A DNA stretch of 64,000 bases from Chitinophagales bacterium (GTDB lineage: Bacteria > Bacteroidota > Bacteroidia > Chitinophagales > Saprospiraceae), in the NCBI GenBank assembly GCA_013297745.1, contig JAAFIM010000013.1, positions 1-64,000 of the forward strand, given 5' to 3'. Positions 22,501 through 29,248 of this stretch are shown piece by piece. How positions within the stretch are numbered: position 1 is the first letter of the stretch; each line of letters begins with the position of its first letter. The notes beneath the pieces are model-generated. The model was given only the letters and a program-made list of their open reading frames with translations. It did not search any database and had not been told where the DNA came from. The position numbers and the translations under genes were made by a program.

Positions 22501-25385
22501 TACCATTTGTAGCTAAGGTTATTGCTTGCACTCGCTGTCGAGAAAACTACTGAATTACCATCACAAATCAATGCAGTAGTTGGTGCTATAGATAGCGATA
22601 TAGCAGGAGCAATAGTAAAGTTAATACTGTCTTTCATCACACAACCTGTGTTCAGGTCTGTAATAACAACTTTTCGGATTTGGCTACCCGTAAGTCCCGT
22701 GAGGGACAATGTGCTATCTAGAGTAGATATAGAATTCCCATTTTGGTCTATCCATTGATAGTTATGTTGACAATTACCAGACTGACAATCTACCAATGCT
22801 TTTAGCACTACTGGCGTTCCTTCACACAAAGGCAAAGAAGCTTCTGTTATTGTTATTTTTCCTGTGTTGCAACCATATTTACTCACAAAAGCATCAAATC
22901 TACCAAAAGAACTAAGATTAGCAGCGAGCATTGTTGATGGTTCAAAGTCACTAATACCCACGAAAGCGCCCGCGATAAATACATTTTCTTCTTGACTAAG
23001 TATTGAGCCTGAATATTCATTACCAGCCCCCCCTATAGATTTAATCCATTTTCTAGTTCCATCTACTTTATTATATTTAGCAAACCAGATGTCATTGGTT
23101 TTATCATTACTAGCGTTAGAAACAAGCGCTGCTGCTTGCGTACTAGGTAACGTTAAAGTACTTGACGAAGGGGAATTCCAAATATCCATTCTACCAAAAT
23201 AAGTGCCTGAAACGCACAAACTTGTATCAGAGTCGTCTATTGATAAAATACTACTTGAATTCAGCGCTACTGCACTATTATCTGTAAGATTACCAGTTGG
23301 CTCTAACTTATGCATCCACACTCTATTTATTGCAGCAGTATTGTCAGAAGCCAACAATCCTACAAAAACATCTGATGTTTGGGTTGTTTCTGTCCTACCT
23401 GCCAATACTACAGAAGTAGGGTCATATGGGGGGGGGAGTCTATTATTAAACCTTGAACTAGCAATATTTAAAGCAAAAAACACATCGCCGTTGTGAGCCT
23501 TTACATCTTCTACACTTTCTTCACCAAGTCCATTTAAAGTTTTAATAAAACTAATTGTTTGGGGCGTATTTCTATCTGATTTGAAAATAAAAGCATCTGA
23601 ATCAATAGACAAGTTATTAGAAGAAGAATATGACTCTATATTAGTTTGATTTTCTGCTATATTTCCATTAGGAGATACGCCTGGTGTTAGTGTAAAAACT
23701 CTTTTTATTCTGCCTTGGTAGTTGCCTCCCCAATACATATTGGGTCCATCAAAGGATATTGCTTTAGAATTGCCTTTTGATGGTGTAAATGGCGCATTGA
23801 ATGAACTAATTATTGGAGAAGCACAAATATAAGTTGGACAAGATGCATTGGCGGAGACGATATCGGTTTGCGAGAAATTTGGTGTAGCGCAACTATAATT
23901 GCAAAACTTAAACTCCAAATCTTTTAATTCCATCACAGTTAACCATCTAAAATCGCCAGCAGGGGTATAACTTGTAAGGAATGGATGTATTCCTGTATGG
24001 GTAGAATTAGCTCTATAGTAAAGCTCATTATCTTCACTATAATTTGGGTCAACATTATTGCTTATATCCCAAGCAGGAGCACCAGAAATTAGACCTATAA
24101 GAGAAGTCCCAGTGATAGGGTCTATTAAATTAGAGCCTGACGGACCTGAGTATGTCCATTGATATGAAAACGTAGAATTTTGGCTGTAGCTTGTCGTAAC
24201 CAAATAATAATCTACATTGGGGACCAGTGAAGCCCTTATCCGCGAGGCCAAGCCACAGCCTGAGGCTGAAGCATTTCCGTCATCATCTGCTATAATAAAA
24301 TTAGAAGCTGGCGTGCAAGGGGAACTAGGGTTAAAACTATTTCTGTATAAGGAAGCATGCATATCTTGACCAGTAGGAACACAACCATTAAATATGTAAT
24401 TACCCGCTATATTGACCCTAAACCGAAATACTTGGTGGTAATAATTGCCTGAGAGTACCCCACATGTACTTCCATTGCTGTTGCGTCCCCACACAGGACT
24501 ACCTGTATTCAGAGAGCCAGAATTAAATATCCCTGATGTGGTCACTGTAGCAATAGACGGACTAAGGTCTATACTAGTTGAAGATACAGATTTTCTAACA
24601 GCAATAGCTGTACTTGCTGGCAAATCTCCTGCTACATAGACATTACCCACATCGTCTGCTTCAATGTCTGTGATGGTGATACGCGAGTATTTTTTTGTTG
24701 TTTCCGTATTATTTTGCCATGCAAAATTACCATTTAAATTATATTTGACTAATACATATCCACCCTTTAGCGCTGTAACGCTACCACCAGCAGAAGTTGA
24801 AGCATTGAGTATTAAAGTATTTGCTACTGTACCGTTTGGATTATGAAATTGCATAGAAGAAGCTGTTTCGGGTATATTCATACTTACATACACTCCAGTA
24901 GAAGTGACAGCTACATCATAGGCAGTTTGGAAATTTAGTTCGTTTGGTGGGGCTGAACCTCCCAAAGTTATATAATAACAACAACCTCCTGGGCAAAAAG
25001 GGTAGCTAAATCCGCATACCCGATTAGGTCTTGTAGAAGTAGAGCCAGTAGTGGTTATTTTAGTTTTCCACAACAACACGCCATTTTTATCATATTTAAA
25101 TAAACCAATATTTGTTCGATTAGCATTCTGATTATCAATTTGCACGGTCTCAGCAATATCATAAGTGCCAACCATATATAGATTGCCTTGTGCATCCCTT
25201 TCCATACCCCGAATTTGTTCGGAAGACTTTTCCTTATTCGTGGCTGTATTATTGCCCATTGTTGGGGCTTGTGGGGTTGTAATGTCTCTTTCCACCCATT
25301 GAAGCCCTATTTGCCCTGTGCTATTGTTCGCACAAAGCCAATAACAAGCTAGCAATAGTATTATTTTAATGTTCATGTTTATCAT
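13569..25385 (-). CDS. Giant T9SS-secreted modular adhesin-like protein 2 (3938 aa)
   Basis: Signal peptide at residues 1-24 (hydrophobic IILLLACYWLCANNSTGQ). Residues about 35-840 look like a beta-propeller of SBBP-type repeats (for example DAQGNLYMVGTYD, DVGNVYVAGD). Ig-like modules with CxxCxYxW motifs follow (near 1035, 1118, 1280 and 1858, with variants near 872 and 1450). From about residue 2000 the protein is homologous to its neighbour: beta modules, PKD (WDFGDA near 3333), jelly-roll domain from about 3400, Omp28-like domain from VLVEHFSN (about 3605), and a T9SS type-A sorting domain (LFPNPTTDNF near 3858). The pair looks like an old tandem duplication with different N-terminal halves. 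A run of nine C in the coding strand (23428-23436, near residue 650) is a possible phase-variation site. A surface or adhesion role is inferred from architecture. Confidence 0.9.
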   Translation of the reverse strand: MINMNIKIILLLACYWLCANNSTGQIGLQWVERDITTPQAPTMGNNTATNKEKSSEQIRGMERDAQGNLYMVGTYDIAETVQIDNQNANRTNIGLFKYDKNGVLLWKTKITTTGSTSTRPNRVCGFSYPFCPGGCCYYITLGGSAPPNELNFQTAYDVAVTSTGVYVSMNIPETASSMQFHNPNGTVANTLILNASTSAGGSVTALKGGYVLVKYNLNGNFAWQNNTETTKKYSRITITDIEADDVGNVYVAGDLPASTAIAVRKSVSSTSIDLSPSIATVTTSGIFNSGSLNTGSPVWGRNSNGSTCGVLSGNYYHQVFRFRVNIAGNYIFNGCVPTGQDMHASLYRNSFNPSSPCTPASNFIIADDDGNASASGCGLASRIRASLVPNVDYYLVTTSYSQNSTFSYQWTYSGPSGSNLIDPITGTSLIGLISGAPAWDISNNVDPNYSEDNELYYRANSTHTGIHPFLTSYTPAGDFRWLTVMELKDLEFKFCNYSCATPNFSQTDIVSANASCPTYICASPIISSFNAPFTPSKGNSKAISFDGPNMYWGGNYQGRIKRVFTLTPGVSPNGNIAENQTNIESYSSSNNLSIDSDAFIFKSDRNTPQTISFIKTLNGLGEESVEDVKAHNGDVFFALNIASSRFNNRLPPPYDPTSVVLAGRTETTQTSDVFVGLLASDNTAAINRVWMHKLEPTGNLTDNSAVALNSSSILSIDDSDTSLCVSGTYFGRMDIWNSPSSSTLTLPSTQAAALVSNASNDKTNDIWFAKYNKVDGTRKWIKSIGGAGNEYSGSILSQEENVFIAGAFVGISDFEPSTMLAANLSSFGRFDAFVSKYGCNTGKITITEASLPLCEGTPVVLKALVDCQSGNCQHNYQWIDQNGNSISTLDSTLSLTGLTGSQIRKVVITDLNTGCVMKDSINFTIAPAISLSIAPTTALICDGNSVVFSTASASNNLSYKWYLDGALIPLANSASYNGFQRGAYQVEATNILTGCSVKAVASLNKYPSFYPYFAPDTGLLCGNATTLEVVNCPGCTYSWLLPAGSNAVPINNRIDADIQGTYISSIIDINGCIYQREAPVLLSSNLLPSILAKDAQNDIKTTVCDGSPLLIETPSCIGCSYLWSDGSTANFTFAFGAGTFAVSVTNNNTGCSGRSIDLLIDTLSVVSPIISSTPTSICNLLPANTLSAATLTVTNPSPNAVYYWYANSNLSTSIDTGFTTNVTANTDYLVQMYDTTKKCKSYSNVLPISTANYSNPLVNATSTVICGGAAPVLSTTACAGCSYQWYSKVGATSWLPMGGANTNQLTVPSTGKYQLYITYANGCEAISDSILIAPSSFVATISLSSTNVPFICNGNPVTLLADGVIQLPPLWDYQWIRNSTAIVGAVGNIYTTAQPGTYQLRITDDRGCTSLSNAITINTSNSTANPSIAASTETLCGGDTTRITASVTNCSACQFAFYDATGAPLRPLDTIPYYDLLATNSVRLIFAVVRDVTGCLDTSAFLQIRDTFLPTPTLISINNPICSPTGVILSTTAQPVTEYIWMSNGASYLTNQNTFRVDSLEGNYSVRIKQGNCFSQPSNQIPISFANFNAQLYVTGSSTICNGSSVQLSVSPVNPQINRLRATNPPITVENGSLANSGLTVSSASLGYTNANQIIGIFIDSIKHQKLEELTIQLVPPGGGAPISLMTGRGSGNGAIRNLVLTDAAPVSITTVTGSVVTGSFQPETPFSTLTGTMTGTGGWTLRVTDNALPDTGVVYSWGLIYRYNRYNYLWRINNNIVPNTLRDTAYAATAAGTYRVDVVDSITGCVSSTLDVPIQSATAGGTITASTTMKPPLSALNPDTAFICGTLGTTQMSVPPCAGCIYRWYRNGTLIPGANAANYTVTGVAARALYTAQIINGGCIAADTIFLETTPAFLDTINVTPGHANICAGTPIVLSGRPSAINRQWFLNNVAISGIVAQQTQYQTNVPGTYHLVSVNDKGCSATTNSITAIASNPPVGFGLVLDALNPIPNTTPPISLNNYLQPIAIRGGAGTYSSATASGAINNTTDVFTPSIAGAGLHIISYSHPVGACTFVASDTVEVLEAASVNVENRRLLFAYSATMPSYEACLRDSLRFLISNFPFSPNRIQFVTDTGLITVPVTSVVTANGAVFNGYSPVNVPSNARTGKVRLVNGTDTFQTTFFLVVQNPAVSMNLAGVSQPVCSNQGLIGLTAVPNSGATGIGRFAGAYLSNPTDTTVVPRLVAPGGTNLIVPNIRDYDVLNGVQNLRLYYVFTPYYTGTTFTCPSISTSLDVEARNVRLDSIEYTPIAITQGAESMFNLTRLVFPVSSRVFTGNYSGTYINSSNILPATISSGWGPQPVTYTINNGACSNSITDIVDVMSRPILDSIANYICRRPNDTVFIGRDLTSMYLGRRIISGGPIVPQQRFNHLYTYQFNTRSVLDTFDYFERINIMSLTSSNGGLLTINNTPGQELFALVPSNIPSNSTTLDLRFTYQKNVTFFDPVSASIPSSVVNYTIGGTQRTINFEDLQAVTINPAIVSNPVFCKENQIYQFSGSPNGGQYYLNRGAIRDTLVNNLFNPINYLTPNGINDFGLTYIYTGPACKDSASITIKIPNPFTITLTSPSAPNFCQEEANDTITILSNISSFPAPTNSLNLSSGVFFVGGVQSGQIFSPSLRGPGIYPVSYTIADSFGCTASDSDLFRVDSTPNIAMTPALPSFLCANAAAVPISLFANNANITGSFGTNTVTLTGRGIRNPLSASPDYYPLDAVAAQRDTTLRDTITYTLVGINGCRNTIEQYITIRELPQLALTVQGGAPVESSYCEGDSVRIVGIPLGGTFSDVNAPAGINGFNATNGQFNPLIQSNAIDTNQMYLYTYADINTTCRDTIRDTILIKNRAELFITGIVPNVCAKDTTIIIGQSLRPTSPNVTVTSGSFSLLNGNPMALREISTVSPLAHVYPDSAGLYDDSLRLRIRLNFSSNGCNSQVDTSFRINPLPQLSFNPPGDTLLSTANDTRFHICETADSVFMVARNRFRGAISPIVPDTVRTGGLGFNGRGIRFRSFANGFVYFPDSAGSGIDTITYRYRDIRGCENSTVGYTVIDTVPALGFAGFAPSKQTNQLIATEDSFAYCANDAGATIVPSPFGGFLYFQNALQNGGIYNFVPDDLDTTPARTYTLTYRYIAQRYANGGVCQDSLKTYVTVRPTPVLNFVSVPNRICVDTNTVPFPLSATPLGGFFQDVTGRITNTAHVAGGILADTLFDPLAQQGNRYVAYRYTDPLTTCADTIEQLISIFRTPEVSFATGGGCQGDLINFQIGANQLSIQAPSYDSITMYAWDFGDAIVDTVRPNSSANRIVVPNRNHTYAAGGVYFPMLTVVNQNQCVDSFRLRIAVSSKVTVTHDVPYTQDFEASPAEWIQETKVRGSLDSLWDWGIATGSRITTDQVQNHVWVTHADDPYEVGERGWVYSPCFDISDLSRPMIALDIWNDTRAGVDGAAIEYFHPNRGWVLLGERDKGRNWYDSLYLIGAPGIQIDSPQYAPLGWSGENLDGFKRAAYRLDTDRRNGDLRGMRNVRFRVAFAASDNTVVNGREGFAFDNVYVGDRRSSVLVEHFSNQNILGIATLENNLYSSLFNNLYGRDVVYMQYQTNLEGVDLYNTQAASEANARMLYYGVSGSSKKVRINGQDFVDLTEDLLRNMNNEREYLDMEMLREDTFDITIPVIPQIFQAPTNSPTGTAAVTVTVASTRNLPLDKYIVHAVITEDSLRSTQRHNMMGVVRNMQPNASGTEFEQTFAPGDAVTIPVNWTFPTATYKKNNLRLVVFVQNQATAQVYQVATSRDLSIFEGPVNVEELTAAEGKEILDLKLFPNPTTDNFTVAFDKALEGEYEWRVTNALGQVLTTGQAQAGTQQLNINTHEFAAGMYIFSINNEKVYTQRQVIVVRP
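23428..23436 (-). repeat. Homopolymeric C9 tract inside giant adhesin gene 2
   Basis: Nine consecutive G on the plus strand (C on the coding strand) encode part of an LPPPYDP segment near residue 650. A one-base slip would truncate about 3290 residues, including the T9SS sorting domain. Confidence 0.9.
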
Positions 25386-25429
25386 AGTTATTACAATTTA
25401 GTGTTTAATGTTGATGTAAGAAGGTGGGA

Positions 25430-25459
25430 TTTAGCACAACGGATAGATTTTGTGCTAAA
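25430..25459 (-). promoter_or_regulatory. Leader hairpin of giant adhesin gene 2
   Basis: Arms TTTAGCACAA (25430-25439) and TTGTGCTAAA (25450-25459) pair perfectly around a 10-nt loop, between the candidate -7 box and the start codon. It would be an mRNA leader structure or an operator; no T-run follows. Confidence 0.45.
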
Positions 25460-25489
25460 AATCTATATTTTTTTCGCTACCAGAAAGTA

Positions 25490-25497
25490 CAAATTTA
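25490..25497 (-). promoter_or_regulatory. Candidate -7 box of giant adhesin gene 2
   Basis: TAAATTTG on the minus strand. A TTTG lies 24 nt upstream, slightly beyond the usual 19-21. It would give a leader of about 100 nt. The rest of the 25386-25688 gap holds the leader hairpin, the terminator of the downstream-facing gene and AT-rich sequence without a gene. Confidence 0.5.
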
Positions 25498-25618
25498 TGT
25501 TATTATATTTGAATGATTGTTCAAAAAAATAGTTTGTATGTACATATATCATTATTTTTAGAAAATAAAATATATTTCATATTACAAATATAACAATAAG
25601 TAAAAATTTAATTTTTAT

Positions 25619-25660
25619 AAAAAAAGAATCCCAACACCGTAGCATCAGAATTCTTTTTTT
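25619..25660 (-). terminator. Terminator of the coiled-coil protein gene
   Basis: On the minus strand a stem of AAAGAAT with ATTCTTT around a long loop, followed by a run of T, lies about 30 nt beyond the stop at 25689. Confidence 0.6.
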
Positions 25661-25688
25661 GTTTGTATAAATCAGATTTATATTTTTT

Positions 25689-26768
25689 CTAGCCCATATT
25701 GGCTTGTATTTTTTCCACATCTGCATAAGTAAATGCAGGTCCTCTGTGAGCAGCAGCTATATAAATAGATTTGGTCACTTGAGCGCGGACTTCGGGGGTA
25801 GCTTTATCCAATTCAGCTTCTTTGATAGCTGCTTTTAGGCTATTTTGCATCACCCCGATTTCATTTTTCTTGGCATCGCGCTGGGCTTGTTTTTGAAAAA
25901 ATTTATTGGCTAGCAATTCGGACATACTTTTCTTTTGTTCTCTAAGCAAAGCGGCGGTTTTTTTGAGTTCTTTGCTTGCTTTGGCAATATCAGCAGCACC
26001 TTTTTTAAAACCTTTTTGGGTCACTTTGTTGGCTTTGTCGTAAGTAGCTTGAAACTTATCAGCTTCTTCGGTAGCAGCTTTCACATCCAACCAATCTTGG
26101 CGGCTCACTCCCCCTTGTTTGAGTTTGTTTTTGACCGTTTTTTGAATTTCTTCAAATTTGGTTTTAAAGCTGCTTATTTGCGCACTTAAATCGCTTACCT
26201 CTTCTTTCGTTTGGTCTTTGATAGCTGCTATAGCTTGCTCTTTGGTAGCTTTTTTCTTACCTTTTTTATTTGCTTTTCCGTCGTTTTTGGCGGTATCAGC
26301 TGCTGCATCGGCGGGAGCTTCAGTTGAGCCTTCTGCGCCATCTTCTTCCAAATCTTCGCTAGCACCCAATTTTTCTACCACTTTGGCAGTCAACTTGGCA
26401 GGATTGAGCAATAATTTGTCCAATATATTAGACCAAGTATTGGTGATACGGCCTACATTAACCTCCATATTGAACGCACCACCCGCATCAAAACTACATT
26501 TACCCACAGCATAATCGCGGTTTTTGCGGGTTTTGATGTCAGACTTGAAGAATTTTTTCCACTCGCTTTCCAATTTGCCAACTATCAACAAAGGCACTTT
26601 TTTACCTTTGAGGTCGGCATATTCAAACTCAGATACCAACATAAATCCTGTAGGATTGCTAGGGTCTGGGTGTTCGGATTTCATACGCGCCAATTCTTTA
26701 TATAGCTTAGCTCTATAGGGCTTAAACTCCATACCATTTAGCTCGCTGGGTTCAAATTTTGTTTTCAT
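25689..26768 (-). CDS. Lys/Ala-rich coiled-coil protein, unrecognised (359 aa)
   Basis: I do not recognise this family. With the start at ATG 26768 (MKTKFEPSELNGMEF), the first 140 residues look globular (GFMLVSEFEYADLKGKKVPL, then FDAGGAFNMEVNVGRITN). An acidic/alanine-rich linker spans about 155-185 and is followed by a KKGKKKA basic patch. Residues about 195-340 are charged, helical and probably coiled-coil. No signal peptide or membrane segment is seen, so it is probably cytoplasmic. The frame is open back to 26885, but that extension would cover the TATATTTG -7 box at 26826-26833 and has a poly-lysine, low-complexity composition, so the shorter start is preferred. The gene is divergent from the GH3 gene. 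Confidence 0.75.
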   Translation of the reverse strand: MKTKFEPSELNGMEFKPYRAKLYKELARMKSEHPDPSNPTGFMLVSEFEYADLKGKKVPLLIVGKLESEWKKFFKSDIKTRKNRDYAVGKCSFDAGGAFNMEVNVGRITNTWSNILDKLLLNPAKLTAKVVEKLGASEDLEEDGAEGSTEAPADAAADTAKNDGKANKKGKKKATKEQAIAAIKDQTKEEVSDLSAQISSFKTKFEEIQKTVKNKLKQGGVSRQDWLDVKAATEEADKFQATYDKANKVTQKGFKKGAADIAKASKELKKTAALLREQKKSMSELLANKFFQKQAQRDAKKNEIGVMQNSLKAAIKEAELDKATPEVRAQVTKSIYIAAAHRGPAFTYADVEKIQANMG

Positions 26769-26825
26769 ACGATTTATTTTTTTTGGTTGTAAAATTTCTA
26801 ATGGATTTTTACCACTTTTGCGCGC

Positions 26826-26833
26826 CAAATATA
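26826..26833 (-). promoter_or_regulatory. Candidate -7 box of the coiled-coil protein gene
   Basis: TATATTTG on the minus strand followed by GCGC. It would give a leader of about 50 nt and supports ATG 26768 as the start rather than the upstream ATG at 26885. No clear -33 element is seen. Confidence 0.45.
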
Positions 26834-26897
26834 CGCAGTTTTTTTTGATTATTATTTTTTTTGATATTTTTTTACACTTTTTCAACTTTTTTTTTCT

Positions 26898-28415
26898 ATG
26901 AAAATTATCAACTCGCTTTTAAGCTGGTATTTGCGTCATCGTCTTCCGCGCTTACAGCGTTATTGGAAAACCCCGCAAATAGTTCAAAATGAGCAACTTA
27001 AATCACTCATTCATACAGCTACGAATACAATTTGGGGACAAAAACATTTGTTTTCTAATATAAAAACCGTACAAGATTTTCAGCGGCAAGTGCCTATTTT
27101 TAGCTATGAAGATTTTCAGCCTTTGTTTCAAAAAATGCTTGACGGTCAATCCAATTTGCTATGGCCAGGTTTGATTGGTCAATTTTCTAAAAGTGCAGGC
27201 ACGACTTCAGGAGCGAGCAAATTTGTGCCTGTTTCTTACGAAAATTTGAAAAAATGTCATATCAAAGGCACTTTGGATACTTCAGCTTGGTGGTTTCATT
27301 TGCAACCACAGACACGCTGGTTTGAGAATGGCAAAGGGCTAATTATGGGCGGTAGTTGGCAATATTATCAAAACTCTAAAATCATAGTGGGCGATGTTTC
27401 CGCGCTTTTGATGCAGTTTATGCCCTTTTATGCCAAGTGGGTACAAACCCCCAATTTAGCTACGGCTTTATTGCCCAATTGGGAAGAAAAGTTAGCAAAA
27501 ATGGTAAAAATTTGCAGCCAAGAACCTGTTACCAATATCAGCGGCGTGCCGACTTGGACGCTGTTATTATTCCGCCAAATGTTGGATTTTACGGGCAAAT
27601 CGCATATTTTGGATATATTTCCCCGTTTTGAGGTGTATATGCACGGCGGGGTGAGTTTTGAGCCTTATCGGCAACAGTTTGCTGACCTCTTCCCCTCCCC
27701 TACTATGCAATATAGAGAAATTTATAACGCTTCGGAGGGATTTTTTGCCGCTCAAATTATGCCTCAAGAATATGAAGGAATGTTATTGTATCTGGATAAT
27801 AACGTATTTTTTGAATTTTTGCCCTTGTCCGAGTTGGACAAAACCAATCCGCAAGCCCTCACTATAGAAGAGGTAGAATTAAACACTTCTTATGCTATGG
27901 TGATAACCACCAACGCGGGTTTGTGGCGTTATTTGATAGGCGATGTGGTACAATTTACCCATTTATACCCACACCACATCAAAATAGTCGGCCGCACCAA
28001 ACAATTTATCAACGTATTTGGCGAAGAACTAATGGTCGCCAACGCTGACGCAGCTATTAGCACAATTTGCCAACAACACCAAGCCCGAATAGCTGAATAT
28101 ACAGTAGCGCCTATTTATCTCAACGCCAACCAAAAAGGAGCACATCAATGGCTAATAGAGTTTGAACAAATGCCTGCAAATATAACCACTTTTGCCCACG
28201 ATTTGGATATAGAACTTCAAAAACTCAATACAGATTATGCAGCCAAACGACAAGCCGATTTAGCTATGTTACCTTTGCGGTTGCAAGTAGCTCCTGTGGG
28301 TACTTTTCATCGTTGGTTGCGCTCCAAAGGCAAAATGGGCGGGCAAAATAAAGTGCCTCGTCTATCCAATCAACGGGATACCTTAGAAAGTATTTTAGCT
28401 ATGATTACTTATTAG
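26898..28415 (+). CDS. GH3-family acyl-adenylating amidosynthetase-like protein (505 aa)
   Basis: The protein spans the full length of the GH3 auxin-responsive-promoter family in the adenylate-forming (ANL) superfamily. Family motifs are visible: the ATP-binding loop SAGTTSGASKFVPVS (about residues 100-114), YNASEGFFA (about 275-283), YLIGDVVQF (about 344-352) and the hinge/C-terminal segment GRTKQFINVFGEE (about 365-377). Plant GH3 enzymes adenylate a carboxylic acid and join it to an amino acid. Bacterial members are common in Bacteroidota but their substrates are mostly unknown, so only the chemistry is suggested here. No signal peptide is seen, so it is probably cytoplasmic. It is followed after 45 nt by a same-strand HExxH protein, likely in one operon. 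Confidence 0.88.
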   Translation: MKIINSLLSWYLRHRLPRLQRYWKTPQIVQNEQLKSLIHTATNTIWGQKHLFSNIKTVQDFQRQVPIFSYEDFQPLFQKMLDGQSNLLWPGLIGQFSKSAGTTSGASKFVPVSYENLKKCHIKGTLDTSAWWFHLQPQTRWFENGKGLIMGGSWQYYQNSKIIVGDVSALLMQFMPFYAKWVQTPNLATALLPNWEEKLAKMVKICSQEPVTNISGVPTWTLLLFRQMLDFTGKSHILDIFPRFEVYMHGGVSFEPYRQQFADLFPSPTMQYREIYNASEGFFAAQIMPQEYEGMLLYLDNNVFFEFLPLSELDKTNPQALTIEEVELNTSYAMVITTNAGLWRYLIGDVVQFTHLYPHHIKIVGRTKQFINVFGEELMVANADAAISTICQQHQARIAEYTVAPIYLNANQKGAHQWLIEFEQMPANITTFAHDLDIELQKLNTDYAAKRQADLAMLPLRLQVAPVGTFHRWLRSKGKMGGQNKVPRLSNQRDTLESILAMITY

Positions 28416-28460
28416 TTTTATAAAAATCTATTTTTAAAATTTTAGTCTTTATTTTTTTTG

Positions 28461-29114
28461 ATGCAACAAATACAAATATCTTCAGCGCAGCAACTGTTGC
28501 TAAAACATTTATATCCTACTGTCGATTGGCAGCTTGTGCGCTATTACCAACCTTTGCCTTGGTTTATGAAAGATAATTTTATAGCGGCGATGGCTTTGCC
28601 TGCTACTTATTCCAACAAATTATTGGATATTCATTTCAAAAACTGCAAAATTGACGACTGTTATTCGTTGGCGACTTTGGTACACGAGTGCTATCACGTT
28701 TTCCAATACCAACAATTTAAAGCAATTTATGATTTTGGTTATTTTAGACGGTTTATGGCTTATTATTTGGGCTGGTATGTACATTTATGGGTTAGCAATA
28801 TCATCAAATATCGCTTTGATTTTCAGCGTACGGCTTACGAAAGTTATCGTTTTCACCCCTTTGAAATACCCGCCTACGAAATGGAAGCCAAATTTATAGA
28901 TTGGTACAAACAACAACCTCAAGATACATTAAATTTTGAACAGGCTGATTTTTTAGGTTTGGTCGCCAAAAAATTAGATACAGAAACCCGCCCGCCTATA
29001 TGGAGTTTATTGATTGGTTCTTTTCTGTCATTTTCTATTGTGTTGGTCAAACCTACTTTAGAATTGGGGCGTTTTTTGTATTCATTTGTACGCGGCAAAA
29101 AACAAACTAAGTAA
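28461..29114 (+). CDS. HExxH putative metallopeptidase-like protein with C-terminal membrane segment (217 aa)
   Basis: The central motif VHECYHVFQYQQF (H75-E76-x-x-H79) is a zinc-binding HExxH, close to the HELxHVxQ style of DUF4157-like proteins. PAYEMEAKF near residue 138 could supply a third, glutamate ligand. The C-terminal segment IWSLLIGSFLSFSIVLV is a likely membrane helix, followed by basic residues (RGKKQTK). There is no N-terminal signal peptide. The frame also allows a TTG start 3 nt upstream (28458); ATG 28461 is preferred. The gene follows the GH3 gene by 45 nt, so the two probably share a transcript. Peptidase activity is inferred from the motif only. Confidence 0.75.
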   Translation: MQQIQISSAQQLLLKHLYPTVDWQLVRYYQPLPWFMKDNFIAAMALPATYSNKLLDIHFKNCKIDDCYSLATLVHECYHVFQYQQFKAIYDFGYFRRFMAYYLGWYVHLWVSNIIKYRFDFQRTAYESYRFHPFEIPAYEMEAKFIDWYKQQPQDTLNFEQADFLGLVAKKLDTETRPPIWSLLIGSFLSFSIVLVKPTLELGRFLYSFVRGKKQTK

Positions 29115-29150
29115 TTTTAAAATGTTTTGTATAAAAAAATTTACGCTCAA

Positions 29151-29182
29151 AATCTCGGCTCTCAAGGTCGGGATTTTTTTTA
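29151..29182 (+). terminator. Terminator of the GH3/HExxH operon
   Basis: A 9-bp stem with two G-U pairs (AATCTCGGC at 29151-29159, GTCGGGATT at 29167-29175) is followed directly by a T-run, 37 nt after the HExxH stop. Confidence 0.75.
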
Positions 29183-29248
29183 TTTAATCAATTTGATTGT
29201 TTAAAACAACGTTAAAAACGAATACATATAAATAATAAAAATACAAAT

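Noticed and set aside
26769-26885. Upstream start for the coiled-coil protein
   Set aside because: The extension is a poly-Lys/Ile low-complexity stretch and overlaps the -7 box that should drive the gene.
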